Shown here piece by piece: positions 1 through 9,029 of a DNA stretch of 64,000 bases (positions within the stretch are counted from its first letter, which is position 1; each line of letters begins with the position of its first letter). The notes beneath the pieces were generated by a model. The model did no database searches and was not told the DNA's origin. It saw nothing but the letters and a program-made list of their open reading frames with translations. This stretch comes from Paenirhizobium selenitireducens ATCC BAA-1503 (GTDB lineage Bacteria > Pseudomonadota > Alphaproteobacteria > Rhizobiales > Rhizobiaceae): contig NZ_KI912496.1 in NCBI RefSeq assembly GCF_000518785.1, forward strand, positions 46,180-110,179, in the 5' to 3' direction. The translations under genes were made by a program, and so were the position numbers.

Positions 1-31
1 ACGAATGACAAGCCGCTCAAAACAAATATTG

Positions 32-52
32 TAAGGTTGTCTGATAACCTTA
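32..52. promoter_or_regulatory. Operator-like palindrome upstream of the FAD oxidase/GntR genes
   Basis: A near-perfect 21-bp dyad with arms TAAGGTT and AACCTTA around GTCTGAT lies about 75 bp before the TTG start at 127. Read on the minus strand its core is TTATCAGACAA, which nearly matches the TTGTCAGACAT core at 2474 and the TTGTCAGACTT at 10669. Such short GT..AC dyads are typical of FadR-type GntR operators. The likely ligand is the GntR protein encoded at 1628-2344; this is inference. Confidence 0.55.
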
Positions 53-126
53 TATGATAGGTTTGAAAACAGAATTATTGGCAATCCCCACCGTCGACGC
101 TAGCAGAGTTCGTCGGGGTCGGGCAC

Positions 127-1593
127 TTGGAGAATGCGACCTTGATCGGACGGAGCGGAGCGGTAGCGGCGGCAGCGGATGACCAGCAGGAGGCGCTCGT
201 TCGAGCGCTTGGCCCGGACATGGTTCTGGTCGGTGATGAGGTCGGGCGCTATTGCCGCGACTGGCACGGCGACGTGACGACCGGTGCGGTTGCTGTCCTG
301 AGGCCACGGTCCACCGACGAGGTCGCGGCCGCCGTCAGGGCTTGCGCGTCGCTCGGCCTTTCGATCGTTCCGCAGGGCGGTAATACCGGCCTGGTGCTCG
401 GCGCCGTTCCGGACCGGCCGGACAGCCAGGTGGTGCTCAGCCTCGAACGCATGACGGCGATCCGGCGCATCGACGCGGATGATTTCTCCGCCGTGGTCGA
501 GGCCGGCTGCATTCTCTCGGAATTCAAGGATGCGGTGGGGCGCGAGGGCATGTTCTTCCCGCTGGCGCTCGGCGCGCAGGGTTCGTGTCGGATTGGCGGC
601 AATGTCTCCACCAATGCCGGCGGCATCAATGTGCTGCGCTATGGCATGACCCGGGAGCTGGTGCTCGGCCTGGAAGTCGTGCTGCCCGACGGCACGGTCT
701 TCGACGGACTGTCGACGCTGCGCAAGGACAATCGCGGCATCGATCTCAAGCAGCTTTTCATCGGCGCCGAAGGCACGCTCGGTATCATCACGGCCGTCTC
801 CGTCAAGCTCATGCCGGAACCCGACCGGGTGGCAACCGCGCTTGTCGGCCTCAATGCCCTTGACGATGCCATCGTTCTCTATCGCCGTGCGCGCCGCGAT
901 TGCTGTGATTTGCTGTCGGCCTTCGAGTTCATGCCGCCCTTGGCCTTCGTGCTCGCCCGCGAGGCGATCCCCGATCTTGCAATGCCGATGGCCGGCGACT
1001 ACCCGGCCTATGTGCTGATGGAGATCTCCGGCTCTGGCCTCGTCGACATCGACGACCTGATGGAGCGTTTCCTCGGCGGCGTGATGGAGGAAGGGCTGGT
1101 GGCCGACGGCGTGATCGCCACGTCGAAGGGCCAGGCGCGCAATCTGTGGCTCTTCCGCGAAGGTATGAACGAAGGGCAGGCAAAACGCGGCCCGCATCTG
1201 CGGACGGATATTTCCGTTCCTCTTTCGCGGCTTGCCGATTTCGTCCGTGATGCCGAAGCCGCGGTTGCCGCCGCTCTGCCGGATTGTGTGAGCGTGTCCT
1301 ACGGCCATGTCGGCGACGGCAATGTGCACCTGAACGTGCTGCCGCCTGCGGGGCTTTCGCCGGAGCAGTGCGCCGCGCAGATCTACCAGGCCAAGGTAGC
1401 CATCAACGTGGTGCTCGACGCCTATCACGGGTCGATCAGTGCGGAGCATGGCATCGGACGGTTGAAGAAACCGGATTTCGACGTGCGGCTGCCCGCGGTT
1501 CAGCGCCAGTTGCTGACCGCGATCAAGACTGCCATCGACCCTACCTTCGTCATGAATCCCGGTTGCCAATTGAATTTCGTGCAGAATTCCTAG
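127..1593 (+). CDS. FAD-linked 2-hydroxyacid dehydrogenase (GlcD / D-2-hydroxyglutarate dehydrogenase-like)
   Basis: This 488-residue protein has an N-terminal FAD-binding type 4 (PCMH) domain (about residues 50-230, with PQGGNTGL at 82-89 contacting FAD pyrophosphate) and a C-terminal FAD-oxidase domain with YGHVGDGNVHLN and EHGIG (about 440-444), as in glycolate, D-lactate and D-2-hydroxyglutarate dehydrogenases. It probably oxidises a 2-hydroxyacid to the 2-ketoacid and passes electrons to a carrier. No ATG or GTG lies between the upstream in-frame stop at 64-66 and residue 32, so the TTG at 127 is the first usable start and preserves the normal family N-terminus. It is followed after 34 bp by the GntR regulator. 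The exact substrate cannot be read from sequence; the sugar-acid neighbours suggest lactate or a deoxy-aldonate. Confidence 0.85.
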   Translation: MENATLIGRSGAVAAAADDQQEALVRALGPDMVLVGDEVGRYCRDWHGDVTTGAVAVLRPRSTDEVAAAVRACASLGLSIVPQGGNTGLVLGAVPDRPDSQVVLSLERMTAIRRIDADDFSAVVEAGCILSEFKDAVGREGMFFPLALGAQGSCRIGGNVSTNAGGINVLRYGMTRELVLGLEVVLPDGTVFDGLSTLRKDNRGIDLKQLFIGAEGTLGIITAVSVKLMPEPDRVATALVGLNALDDAIVLYRRARRDCCDLLSAFEFMPPLAFVLAREAIPDLAMPMAGDYPAYVLMEISGSGLVDIDDLMERFLGGVMEEGLVADGVIATSKGQARNLWLFREGMNEGQAKRGPHLRTDISVPLSRLADFVRDAEAAVAAALPDCVSVSYGHVGDGNVHLNVLPPAGLSPEQCAAQIYQAKVAINVVLDAYHGSISAEHGIGRLKKPDFDVRLPAVQRQLLTAIKTAIDPTFVMNPGCQLNFVQNS

Positions 1594-1627
1594 AAAACCG
1601 CCGGGGGCTACAAGGAGACGGGGCAGC

Positions 1628-2344
1628 ATGTCGGTGGATTTCGGTCATATCAGGCGCAATGAGCATTTGCCGGCGCGCATCGCGGCGCAGATCGGCCGCG
1701 ATATTGCCGAGGGCCGCATCCTGCCTGGCGAGAAACTGCCGACCGAGCACGTTCTGGCCAAGGGCTTCGGTGTCAGCCGCTCCGTTGTGCGCGAGGCGAT
1801 CGCCCAGCTCCGCAACGAAGGGCTCGTCGAGACGCGGCAGGGGGTAGGCGCTTTCGTCACCGAACAGCGTGCCCGGCAATCGATCCGGATCGAGCAGGAC
1901 GACCTGCACGACCGCGAGAGTTTCCGGGAGCTGTTCCAGCTGCGTCTGCCGCTGGAAATCGAGGCGGCGGGGCTGGCGGCGGTCCATCACGACCAGAGCG
2001 ACCTGGACAAGCTGGACGAGACGCTGGCGGCGATGACGGGCGCGGACAAGTGGACCGATCAGGGCATCGTGGCCGATCTCGCCTTTCACCGTATCCTGGC
2101 TGCGGCCACCCGGAACGAGTATTTCACGCTGTTCATCGGCTTCATCGCCGAACGCATCAGCCTGGCGATCAATGCGGCTCGCGCCGCGGCCGTGCTCGAG
2201 GAAATTGTCGAGGTGACCATCGCCGAGCATCTGGCCATCCGCGAGGCCGTCGCCAGCCGCGACCCGAAACGGGCGCGCGAAGCGATGCGCCGCCACCTGC
2301 TCGGAGCCACCGGCCGTCTCGGTCTTGAGCTCGAATCGTATTGA
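1628..2344 (+). CDS. FadR-type GntR transcriptional regulator (FCD domain)
   Basis: The protein has 238 residues. A winged helix-turn-helix occupies about residues 13-80 (EKLPTEHVLAKGFGVSRSVV region) and an all-helical FCD ligand-binding domain about 95-225, with the spaced His/Asp pattern (FHRIL, AEHLAI) that usually binds a metal and a carboxylate ligand. Members of this subfamily commonly repress sugar-acid or organic-acid catabolism until the acid is bound. The ATG at 1628 follows an AAGGAGA ribosome site. It sits between two transcription units whose promoters carry related TCAGACA palindromes (32-52 and 2474-2492), so autoregulation and control of the TRAP operon are likely; this is inference. 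Confidence 0.9.
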   Translation: MSVDFGHIRRNEHLPARIAAQIGRDIAEGRILPGEKLPTEHVLAKGFGVSRSVVREAIAQLRNEGLVETRQGVGAFVTEQRARQSIRIEQDDLHDRESFRELFQLRLPLEIEAAGLAAVHHDQSDLDKLDETLAAMTGADKWTDQGIVADLAFHRILAAATRNEYFTLFIGFIAERISLAINAARAAAVLEEIVEVTIAEHLAIREAVASRDPKRAREAMRRHLLGATGRLGLELESY

Positions 2345-2473
2345 ACAAGGCGTCGCCGCGTTCGTTTGCCCGGCGCGGCCGCTGATGAATTTCTTCTGAA
2401 TTCGAATTCAGTCGGGAAATCTGTTTCGGCGCTGGACAGCCGGAAAGAGTCCGACTAAAACGTTTCAGCATTG

Positions 2474-2492
2474 TTGTCAGACATCCTGACAA
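2474..2492. promoter_or_regulatory. Operator-like inverted repeat upstream of the FAH/TRAP operon
   Basis: There are perfect 7-bp arms, TTGTCAG (2474-2480) and CTGACAA (2486-2492), around ACATC. The left half also contains the 9-bp palindrome TGTCAGACA. It lies 57 bp before the proposed TTG start at 2549 and shares its core with the sites at 32-52 and 10669-10679. It is probably bound by the GntR protein encoded just upstream. Confidence 0.55.
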
Positions 2493-2548
2493 TAGGGCAA
2501 GGTGGGCTGGAGGGCGCACCTGCAGACTTTGAACGGGGGAGGTACGTT

Positions 2549-3718
2549 TTGGGTTCCACGCATTCGCTAAGCGCCGCGCAGATTTTGCCGGATGACGCCG
2601 CCGAGGCCTTGCTGGTCGGGCGCGTGTGGTCGAAGGCGGTCGATGGGCCATGCCCGGTCCTCGTGCGCAATGGCCGCCTGCTGGACCTCTCGCCGCTGTC
2701 CGCCACCGTTTCATCTCTTCTGGAAATCGAGGATGTAGCTTCCCGTTTGAAGGGGGCGAGCGATCTTGCCGAACTCGGCTCCCTCGATGATTTCCTCTCC
2801 GGCCAAGCCGGTGAACTGCTGGCGCCGGTCGACCTGCAGGCGATCAAGGCCGCCGGGGTGACCTTTGCCGACAGCATGCTCGAGCGGGTGATCGAGGAGC
2901 AGGCCAAGGGCGATGCCTCGCGTGCCCTGGACATCCGCAAGCGTCTGGCGCCGGTTCTCGGCGACAGCCTGCGTGGCGTCGTCGCCGGCTCCGAACAGGC
3001 GGCCCGCGTCAAGGCGCTGCTGCAGGACATGGGCCTCTGGTCGCAATATCTCGAAGTCGGCATCGGTCCGGATGCGGAGATCTTCACCAAGGCTCAGCCG
3101 ATGTCGGCGGTCGGCTGCGGCGCGCTGGTCGGCATCCACCCCATTTCCGAGTGGAACAATCCTGAGCCGGAAGTCGTGCTCGTGCTGCGCTCCAGCGGCG
3201 AAATCGTCGGCGCGACGCTCGGCAACGACGTCAACCTGCGCGACGTCGAGGGTCGCTCGGCCCTGCTGCTCGGCAAGGCCAAGGACAACAATGCCTCCTG
3301 CTCGATCGGCCCCTTCATCCGCTTGTTCGACACGTCCTTCGGGTTGGATGAGCTTGGGCGCGTGCGGGTGTCTCTCAAAGTCGAGGGCAAGGACGGTTTC
3401 GAGATGACCGGCGAAAGCCCTATGGAGGCGATCAGCCGCAAGCCTGCGGATCTCGCCCGCCAGCTCATCAACCGCAATCATCAATATCCGGACGGCGCGG
3501 TGTTGTTCCTCGGCACCATGTTCGCCCCGGTCAAGGACCGGCGCGGCGCGGGCCAGGGCTTCACCCACGAGCTCGGCGACCGCGTGGAGATCGCCACGCC
3601 CAAGCTTGGCCGCCTCGTCAATTGGGTGGAGCGCACCGATGCCTGCCCGCCCTGGACCTTCGGCACGAAGGCACTGATCCGCAACCTGGCCGCTCGCGGC
3701 CTGCTCGACAAGGTGTGA
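2549..3718 (+). CDS. Fumarylacetoacetate hydrolase-family protein
   Basis: With the TTG start at 2549, which is preceded by a strong GGGGGAGG ribosome site at 2534-2542, the protein has 389 residues. A TTG at 2471 would add 26 residues but has no such site and overlaps the operator. The C-terminal half carries the FAH-fold signature: EWNNPEPEVVLVL (metal-binding glutamates), GNDVNLRDVEGRS and AKDNNASCSIGPF. The N-terminal region is longer than in the 280-residue FAH hydrolases in this window, as in the large FAH enzymes that act on 2-keto-3-deoxy sugar acids. It probably dehydrates or cleaves such an intermediate. It is the first gene of the TRAP operon, 11 bp before the small permease. Confidence 0.8.
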   Translation: MGSTHSLSAAQILPDDAAEALLVGRVWSKAVDGPCPVLVRNGRLLDLSPLSATVSSLLEIEDVASRLKGASDLAELGSLDDFLSGQAGELLAPVDLQAIKAAGVTFADSMLERVIEEQAKGDASRALDIRKRLAPVLGDSLRGVVAGSEQAARVKALLQDMGLWSQYLEVGIGPDAEIFTKAQPMSAVGCGALVGIHPISEWNNPEPEVVLVLRSSGEIVGATLGNDVNLRDVEGRSALLLGKAKDNNASCSIGPFIRLFDTSFGLDELGRVRVSLKVEGKDGFEMTGESPMEAISRKPADLARQLINRNHQYPDGAVLFLGTMFAPVKDRRGAGQGFTHELGDRVEIATPKLGRLVNWVERTDACPPWTFGTKALIRNLAARGLLDKV

Positions 3719-3729
3719 GGGGACTGACC

Positions 3730-4263
3730 ATGCAAAGGGCAATCGACACGTTCTATCGCATCCTCGAGATGCTGCTGATCTTCTTCCTGTCGGCGATGGC
3801 CTTGATGGTCTTCGTCAACGTCATCATGCGCTATGCGATGAATTCGGGCATCGTCGCCTCGGAAGAACTGTCGCGCTATTTCTTCGTCTGGCTGACCTTC
3901 ACCGGGGCGGTCGTCGCCTTCCGGGAACATGGTCACCTGGGCATCGAGACGGTCGTGATGTTCCTCTCCCGCCGAGGACGGATCATCTGCATGATCCTGT
4001 CCAACATCATCATCCTAGCCTGCTCGGTAATCTTCTTCTGGGGTACCTGGAAGCAGTTTCCGATCAACGCCAGCATGAAGGCGCCAGTCACTGGCCTGTC
4101 GATGATCTGGGTCTATGGCATCGGTCTGTTCACCGGCGGCGGCATGGCGATCATCGCCTTCGAACGGCTGATCCGTCTGCTGACCGGTCGCGTGACCGAC
4201 GAAGAAATCGCTGCTTTCGCCGGCGAAAACCTCACTCTCGAACAGCTGGCGGAGCGTACCTGA
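3730..4263 (+). CDS. TRAP transporter small permease (DctQ type)
   Basis: This 177-residue inner-membrane protein has four hydrophobic segments, the usual DctQ topology (about residues 12-35, 48-70, 88-110 and 128-150), with the family pattern NVIMRY and SEELSRYFFVWLTFTGA. It pairs with the large permease DctM to drive sodium-coupled import of organic acids captured by the periplasmic DctP protein. The ATG at 3730 follows GAGGGGA and fits the family N-terminus. Its TGA stop overlaps the next ATG by one base (TGATG), so the two permeases are translationally coupled. Confidence 0.93.
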   Translation: MQRAIDTFYRILEMLLIFFLSAMALMVFVNVIMRYAMNSGIVASEELSRYFFVWLTFTGAVVAFREHGHLGIETVVMFLSRRGRIICMILSNIIILACSVIFFWGTWKQFPINASMKAPVTGLSMIWVYGIGLFTGGGMAIIAFERLIRLLTGRVTDEEIAAFAGENLTLEQLAERT

Positions 4264-5540
4264 TGACACTTCTCGTCTTTATCGGTTCGCTTCTCGGAGC
4301 GATGGCGATCGGTGTTCCGGTTGCCTTTGCGCTGATCTTCTGCGGCGTGGTGCTCATGTCCTACATGGGCATGTTCAACACCCAGATCATCGCCCAGAAC
4401 ATGATCGCCGGGGCCGATACCTTCACCCTGCTCGCCATTCCCTTCTTCATCCTCGCCGGCGAACTGATGAATTCCGGCGGCCTGTCGCGGCGCATCATCG
4501 ACTTTGCCATCGCCTGTGTCGGTCATATCCGTGGCGGCCTCGGCATCGTCGCGATCATGGCTTCGATCATCATGGCCAGCATATCCGGTTCGGCCGCTGC
4601 CGATACCGCGGCGCTCGCCGCGATCCTGCTGCCGATGATGGCCAAGGCCGGCTACAATGTTCCCCGTGCAGGTGGCCTCATTGCGGCCGGCGGCATCATC
4701 GCACCGGTTATTCCGCCGTCGATGGCCTTCATCGTCTTCGGTGTGGCCGCCAACGTGTCGATCACCCAGCTGTTCATGGCCGGCATCGTGCCGGGCATCA
4801 TGATGGGCATTTCGCTGGTGGTCGCCTGGCTGATCGTCGTGCGCAAGGACAATGTCCAGCCTTTGCCGAAGGCGCCGATGAAGGAACGCCTGACCGCAAC
4901 CGGCCGTGCGGCCTGGGCGCTTGGCATGCCGGTCATCATCCTTGGCGGCATCAAGGCCGGGATCATGACGCCGACGGAAGCTGCTGTCGTCGCCGCTGCC
5001 TATGCGCTTTTCGTCGGCATGGTCATCTACCGCGAACTGAAGCCGAAGGACCTGCCGCATGTCATCCTGCAGGCGGCGAAGACGACCTCGGTCATCATGT
5101 TCCTGGTGTGCGCCGCACTCGTCTCGGCCTGGCTGATCACGGCCGCGAACATCCCGGCGGAGATCGCCGGCTACATCGAGCCGCTGATCGACCGTCCGAT
5201 GCTGCTGATGTTCGTGATCATGATCCTCGTGCTGGTGGTCGGCACGGCGCTCGACCTGACGCCGACGATCCTGATCCTGACGCCGGTGCTGATGCCGATC
5301 ATCAAGCAGGCGGGTATCGATCCGGTCTATTTCGGCGTGCTGTTCATCATGAACAACTGCATCGGCCTGATCACCCCGCCGGTCGGCGTCGTGCTCAACG
5401 TCGTGAGCGGCGTCGCCAAGATCCCGCTCGGCAAGGTCACGACGGGCGTCTGGCCGTTCCTGCTCGCCCAGACGATCGTGCTCTTTCTCCTGGTCCTGTT
5501 CCCGGACCTCGTGCTCGTACCCGCCCGCTGGCTGCACTGA
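4263..5540 (+). CDS. TRAP transporter large permease (DctM type)
   Basis: The 425-residue protein has about twelve hydrophobic segments and the DctM family hallmarks AIPFFILAGELMNSGGLSRR near residue 55 and GSAAADTAA and PPSMAFIVFG in the repeat re-entrant regions. It is the transport channel of the TRAP system and works with the DctQ protein overlapping its start and the DctP protein encoded 47 bp downstream. Length and composition are normal for the family. The substrate is unknown; the linked FAH and hydroxyacid dehydrogenase genes suggest a sugar acid or short hydroxyacid. Confidence 0.95.
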   Translation: MTLLVFIGSLLGAMAIGVPVAFALIFCGVVLMSYMGMFNTQIIAQNMIAGADTFTLLAIPFFILAGELMNSGGLSRRIIDFAIACVGHIRGGLGIVAIMASIIMASISGSAAADTAALAAILLPMMAKAGYNVPRAGGLIAAGGIIAPVIPPSMAFIVFGVAANVSITQLFMAGIVPGIMMGISLVVAWLIVVRKDNVQPLPKAPMKERLTATGRAAWALGMPVIILGGIKAGIMTPTEAAVVAAAYALFVGMVIYRELKPKDLPHVILQAAKTTSVIMFLVCAALVSAWLITAANIPAEIAGYIEPLIDRPMLLMFVIMILVLVVGTALDLTPTILILTPVLMPIIKQAGIDPVYFGVLFIMNNCIGLITPPVGVVLNVVSGVAKIPLGKVTTGVWPFLLAQTIVLFLLVLFPDLVLVPARWLH

Positions 5541-5587
5541 CAGCCCGCAGGCCCGACTTCTCGCTCAACCATCCATGGGAGGATAAT

Positions 5588-6592
5588 ATGAGAAAACTGC
5601 TTCTGACCACCACTGCCATCGCCTTCGCCTGCTCGGCCGCTGCTCCGGCTTTCGCCGAGTTCTCCGAGCGCAACATCCGCGTCTCGAACGGCATCAATGC
5701 CGACCATCCGGTCGGCAATGGCATCAAGGCCATGCAGGCCTGCCTGGACGAGAAGTCCGGCGGCAAGCTGAAGCTTACCGCCTTCTGGGGCGGCGCGCTC
5801 GGCGGCGACCTTCAGGCGACCCAGGCCCTGCGCTCGGGCGTGCAGGAAGCCGTCGTCACCTCGTCCTCGCCGCTGGTCGGCATCGTGCCGGCGCTCGGCG
5901 TCTTCGACCTGCCGTTCCTGTTCGCCAGCGCCGACGAAGCCTACAAGGTTCTCGACGGTGACTTCGGCGACCAGATGAACAAGAAGCTCGAGGAAGCCGG
6001 TCTCGTGAACCTGGCCTACTGGGAAAACGGCTTCCGCAACCTGTCGAACTCGGTTCGCCCGGTCAACAAGTGGGAAGACTTCGAGGGTATGAAGGTTCGC
6101 GTCATGCAGAACAACATCTTCCTCGATACCTTCCAGAATCTCGGCGCCAATGCCACCCCGATGGCCTTCGGCGAAGTGTTCTCGGCGCTGGAAACCAAGG
6201 CGATCGACGCGCAGGAAAACCCCTATGTGACGATCGACACTTCGAAGTTCTACGAAGTGCAGAAATACGTCACCGAGACGAACCACGCCTATACGCCGTT
6301 CCTCTTCCTGTTCTCGAAGGCGATCTTCGATACCTATGCACCGGAAGAACAGGCAGCCCTTCGTGATTGCGCCATGGTCGGCCGTGACGAAGAGCGCAAG
6401 GTCATCCAGGATCTGAACAAGAAGTCGCTGGAGAAGATCAAGGCCGAGGGCATCGAGGTCAACGTGCTGTCCGCGGAAGAACAGGCTCGCATTCGCGAGA
6501 AGTCGATGATCGTCTACGACAAGCACAAGGCCGAGATCGGCGCCGACGTTGTCGACGGCATCCTCGCCAAGCTGGCCGAGATCCGCAAGTAA
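5588..6592 (+). CDS. TRAP transporter periplasmic solute-binding protein (DctP type)
   Basis: The 334-residue protein starts at the ATG at 5588, after GGGAGGATAAT. A Sec signal peptide (about residues 1-23, with APAFA before the predicted cleavage site) precedes a DctP fold. The family arginine signature is visible at GMKVRVMQN, together with NPYVTIDTSKFYEVQKYVTETNH, given here as two adjoining motifs NPYVTIDTSKF and YEVQKYVTETNH. The conserved arginine in KVRVM usually salt-bridges the substrate carboxylate, which supports an organic or sugar acid ligand. It is the last gene of the operon and is followed by a clear intrinsic terminator at 6651-6682. Confidence 0.93.
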   Translation: MRKLLLTTTAIAFACSAAAPAFAEFSERNIRVSNGINADHPVGNGIKAMQACLDEKSGGKLKLTAFWGGALGGDLQATQALRSGVQEAVVTSSSPLVGIVPALGVFDLPFLFASADEAYKVLDGDFGDQMNKKLEEAGLVNLAYWENGFRNLSNSVRPVNKWEDFEGMKVRVMQNNIFLDTFQNLGANATPMAFGEVFSALETKAIDAQENPYVTIDTSKFYEVQKYVTETNHAYTPFLFLFSKAIFDTYAPEEQAALRDCAMVGRDEERKVIQDLNKKSLEKIKAEGIEVNVLSAEEQARIREKSMIVYDKHKAEIGADVVDGILAKLAEIRK

Positions 6593-6650
6593 GCGGTACG
6601 GGTACGACGGAGAGGCGGCCGTGCTCCTTCACGGCCCCTCCCAAACCAGG

Positions 6651-6682
6651 AAAGCCCGCGACGGTTGTCGCGGGCTTTTTTT
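6651..6682 (+). terminator. Rho-independent terminator of the TRAP operon
   Basis: A perfect 12-bp stem (AAAGCCCGCGAC, 6651-6662, with GTCGCGGGCTTT, 6667-6678) has a 4-nt GGTT loop and ends in a run of seven T residues (6676-6682). Confidence 0.93.
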
Positions 6683-6717
6683 GATCAGAGCGACTTGAGC
6701 TTCACAACGCGTGTACG

Positions 6718-6751
6718 AAAAAAGGGCCACTTCGTCCGAAGCGGCCCTTTT
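6718..6751 (-). terminator. Rho-independent terminator for the leftward DMT/enolase operon
   Basis: Read on the minus strand, AAAAGGGCC and CTTCG pair with CGAAG and GGCCCTTTT (one internal A/C mismatch), and the hairpin is followed by TTTTTT at 6723-6718. It lies 31 bp after the stop of the 6783-7706 gene, back to back with the terminator at 6651-6682. Confidence 0.88.
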
Positions 6752-6782
6752 GTCATTCTCACCACGGTTCTCGTCGTGGGAC

Positions 6783-7706
6783 TCAAGGCACGTCGAGCGG
6801 GCGATCCGGTTGGCGGCGCTTCAACTGCTGTTCGCGGAAGAAGATGAACATGCCGGAGCCGACGATCAGGGCTGCGCCCAGCATCATGGTGAGGCGCGGC
6901 ACGTCGCCGAAGAACATCCAGCCGAACAGGATCGCCCAGAGCAGCAGCGTATATTGCAGCGGGGCTACGGTCGCGGCATCGGAGATCTTCAGCGCGCGGT
7001 TGACCAGCATATGCGCGCCCATGGCGACGACGCCGAGCAGTCCGAGCAGGGCCAGTTCGGAGGCCGAGGTGAGCGGCGTCCAGTCGAAGGGGGCAAAGAC
7101 CAGTCCCGCAAGACCGGCACCGCCCACCTGGAACAGGACCAGCGTCTTGTCCGGCGTGCCGCGCAGGCTGCGGCCGGAGAGCAGCATGAAGGCGAAGGCG
7201 AAGGTGCCGAGGATGGAGATGATCGCCGGCATGGTGAACATGGCGCTCGATGGCTCGAGCGTGATGATCACGCCCACGAAGCCGACGAAGATCGCGCTCC
7301 AGCGGCGCCAGCCGACCTTTTCGCCGAGCAGGAGCGGCGAGGCGGCGGCGACGTAGATCGGAGCGGCCAGCCAGTAGGTCATGACGTCGGCAAGCGGCAG
7401 ATACATGACCGCGTAGTAGAAGCAGAACACCTCCAGGGTCGAGAAGACCACCCGGGCGAACTGCATCAGCGGCCGCTCGGCCTCGAAGACCGGCTTCTTG
7501 CCGGCGCGCCAGAGGAAGGGTGCCAAGATCAGCAAGGCGGCAATGCTGCGAATCAGGATGACCTGGCCGAGGCCGTAACTGGCGACCAGCCATTTGCCCA
7601 TGGCGTCGTTCAGCGCGAACATCAGCATACCGAGCAGCATGACCGCCGGACCCGCCATGGCCCGGTAGCGGCCGCCGCCAAGGGCTGTTTCAGTGGTATT
7701 GGACAT
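6783..7706 (-). CDS. EamA/RhaT-family (DMT) inner-membrane transporter
   Basis: The 307-residue protein has ten hydrophobic segments arranged as two EamA repeats (about residues 15-145 and 160-290), the usual drug/metabolite transporter topology. PLADVMTYWLAAPIYVAAAS and the matching second-repeat segment with PLQYTLLLWA are characteristic. Such proteins export or import small metabolites in the cytoplasmic membrane. It is the last gene of a leftward unit (SDR, FAH hydrolase, enolase, DMT), 32 bp after the enolase gene, so it may move a pathway intermediate. The start at 7706 gives the family N-terminus. Substrate is unknown. Confidence 0.88.
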   Translation of the reverse strand: MSNTTETALGGGRYRAMAGPAVMLLGMLMFALNDAMGKWLVASYGLGQVILIRSIAALLILAPFLWRAGKKPVFEAERPLMQFARVVFSTLEVFCFYYAVMYLPLADVMTYWLAAPIYVAAASPLLLGEKVGWRRWSAIFVGFVGVIITLEPSSAMFTMPAIISILGTFAFAFMLLSGRSLRGTPDKTLVLFQVGGAGLAGLVFAPFDWTPLTSASELALLGLLGVVAMGAHMLVNRALKISDAATVAPLQYTLLLWAILFGWMFFGDVPRLTMMLGAALIVGSGMFIFFREQQLKRRQPDRPLDVP

Positions 7707-7738
7707 TGATGCCTTCTTCCATCGGATAGGTGCGGCGT

Positions 7739-8941
7739 TCAGAGGCTGGACGCGTCGGAGATGCGGCGCGAGACCGTAAAGGCCCGCTCGAGTTCGGGGT
7801 TGAGCTCCATGCCAAGCCCCGGACCGGGCGGCACCGTTATCATGCCGTTCTTCACTTCGGGAAGAGCGGTCACCAGATCCCGATACCAGGTGCGGTAGAA
7901 GGCGCGCACGCTTTCCTGCACAAGCGCGTTCGGCGCGTTGAGCGACAGATGCGTCGAGGCGCAGAGCACGACCGGGCCGGTGCAGTCATGCGGCGCGACC
8001 GGCAGGTGCCAGGCTTCGGCCATGGCGGCGATCTTGCGGGCTTCCGACAGGCCGCCACACCAGGAAATGTCCAGCATCACCACGCCGGCCGCACCGGTCT
8101 CGAGATAGTCGCGGAAGGCCCAGCGCGAGCCCAGCGTCTCCGAGGCGGAGATGGGAGCGGGGGAGACCTCGGCATAACGCTTGAGGCTCGACAGGCTGTC
8201 CATCTTGATCGGATCCTCGTGCCAGAAGGTCTGGTACGGGGTGAGCGCCTTGGCGATCTGCATGGCCGGCAGCAGCTGCCACATGGAGTGGAACTCGACC
8301 ATGATGTCCATCTTGTCGCCGACGGCGGCACGGATCTTCTCGAAGGGCTGCAGCGCCTGCTTCAGATCCGGCATGGAGATGTACTGGCCCCGGGTCTTCT
8401 CGGCTGCGGCGTCGAAGGGCCAGATCTTCATCGCCGTGATCCCTTCTTCGAGAAGGGACTGGGCCAGTTCGTCGGCGTGATGGAGAAAGCCGTTCAGGTC
8501 GTCATAGTCGCGGCCTTCGGCGAGCCCGTAATTGGCGGTTGTCTGGCCGGTCGCCTTCTTGATGTATTCGGTGCCGGCGCAGGTATTGTAGGTGCGAATC
8601 TCGCGGCGGGTGAAGCCGCCGAGAAGCTGGGCGATCGGCTGGCCGGTCGCCTTGCCGAACAGGTCCCAGAGCGCGATGTCGAAGGCCGAATTGCCGCGCA
8701 CCTCGGCGCCCGACGAACGAAAGCCGAGATAGCCGACGAGGTCGGCGGACAGCCGGTCGATCTCCAGCGGATCGCGGCCGATCACGCGCGGCGCGATGTA
8801 TTCGTGCACATAGGCTTCGACCGTCTCCGCGCCGAAGAAGGTTTCACCGAGGCCGGTCAGTCCCTCGTCGGTGTGGACCAGCAGCCAGAGCAGATTGGCG
8901 CGCTCGGCAACGCGCACCGTTTCGAGGCGGGTGATTTTCAT
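7739..8941 (-). CDS. Enolase-superfamily sugar-acid dehydratase (mandelate racemase subgroup)
   Basis: The 400-residue protein has the N-terminal capping domain (about 1-120) and an (beta/alpha)7-beta barrel. Visible elements are AMKIWPFD, the metal-ligand strands at VEFHSMW and HEDPIK, GSRWAFRDYLETG with the preceding SETL glutamate, and the basic His of APHDCTGP near residue 320. This arrangement is typical of acid-sugar dehydratases (mannonate, gluconate or galactonate types) that remove water from an aldonate to give a 2-keto-3-deoxy acid. The next genes in the unit encode an FAH-type hydrolase and an SDR, which fit downstream steps. Exact substrate specificity cannot be inferred. Confidence 0.82.
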   Translation of the reverse strand: MKITRLETVRVAERANLLWLLVHTDEGLTGLGETFFGAETVEAYVHEYIAPRVIGRDPLEIDRLSADLVGYLGFRSSGAEVRGNSAFDIALWDLFGKATGQPIAQLLGGFTRREIRTYNTCAGTEYIKKATGQTTANYGLAEGRDYDDLNGFLHHADELAQSLLEEGITAMKIWPFDAAAEKTRGQYISMPDLKQALQPFEKIRAAVGDKMDIMVEFHSMWQLLPAMQIAKALTPYQTFWHEDPIKMDSLSSLKRYAEVSPAPISASETLGSRWAFRDYLETGAAGVVMLDISWCGGLSEARKIAAMAEAWHLPVAPHDCTGPVVLCASTHLSLNAPNALVQESVRAFYRTWYRDLVTALPEVKNGMITVPPGPGLGMELNPELERAFTVSRRISDASSL

Positions 8942-9029
8942 GGGGCTCCTCCGGGGGCTTGCCGCCCTTGTGGTCGAGGCGCCGGATCGCGTCTCCTCCG
9001 GATCCGGCGCCTTTCAGGTCAGTGTGCGG

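Noticed and set aside
100..1629. A 509-codon open frame antisense to the FAD-linked oxidase
   Set aside because: High GC content opens long antisense frames. It is rich in His, Arg and Asp and shows no domain, whereas the plus frame carries all FAD-oxidase motifs.
4113..5537. A 474-codon open frame antisense to the TRAP large permease
   Set aside because: Its product is almost entirely charged residues (Asp, His, Arg), as expected from the reverse complement of membrane-protein codons.
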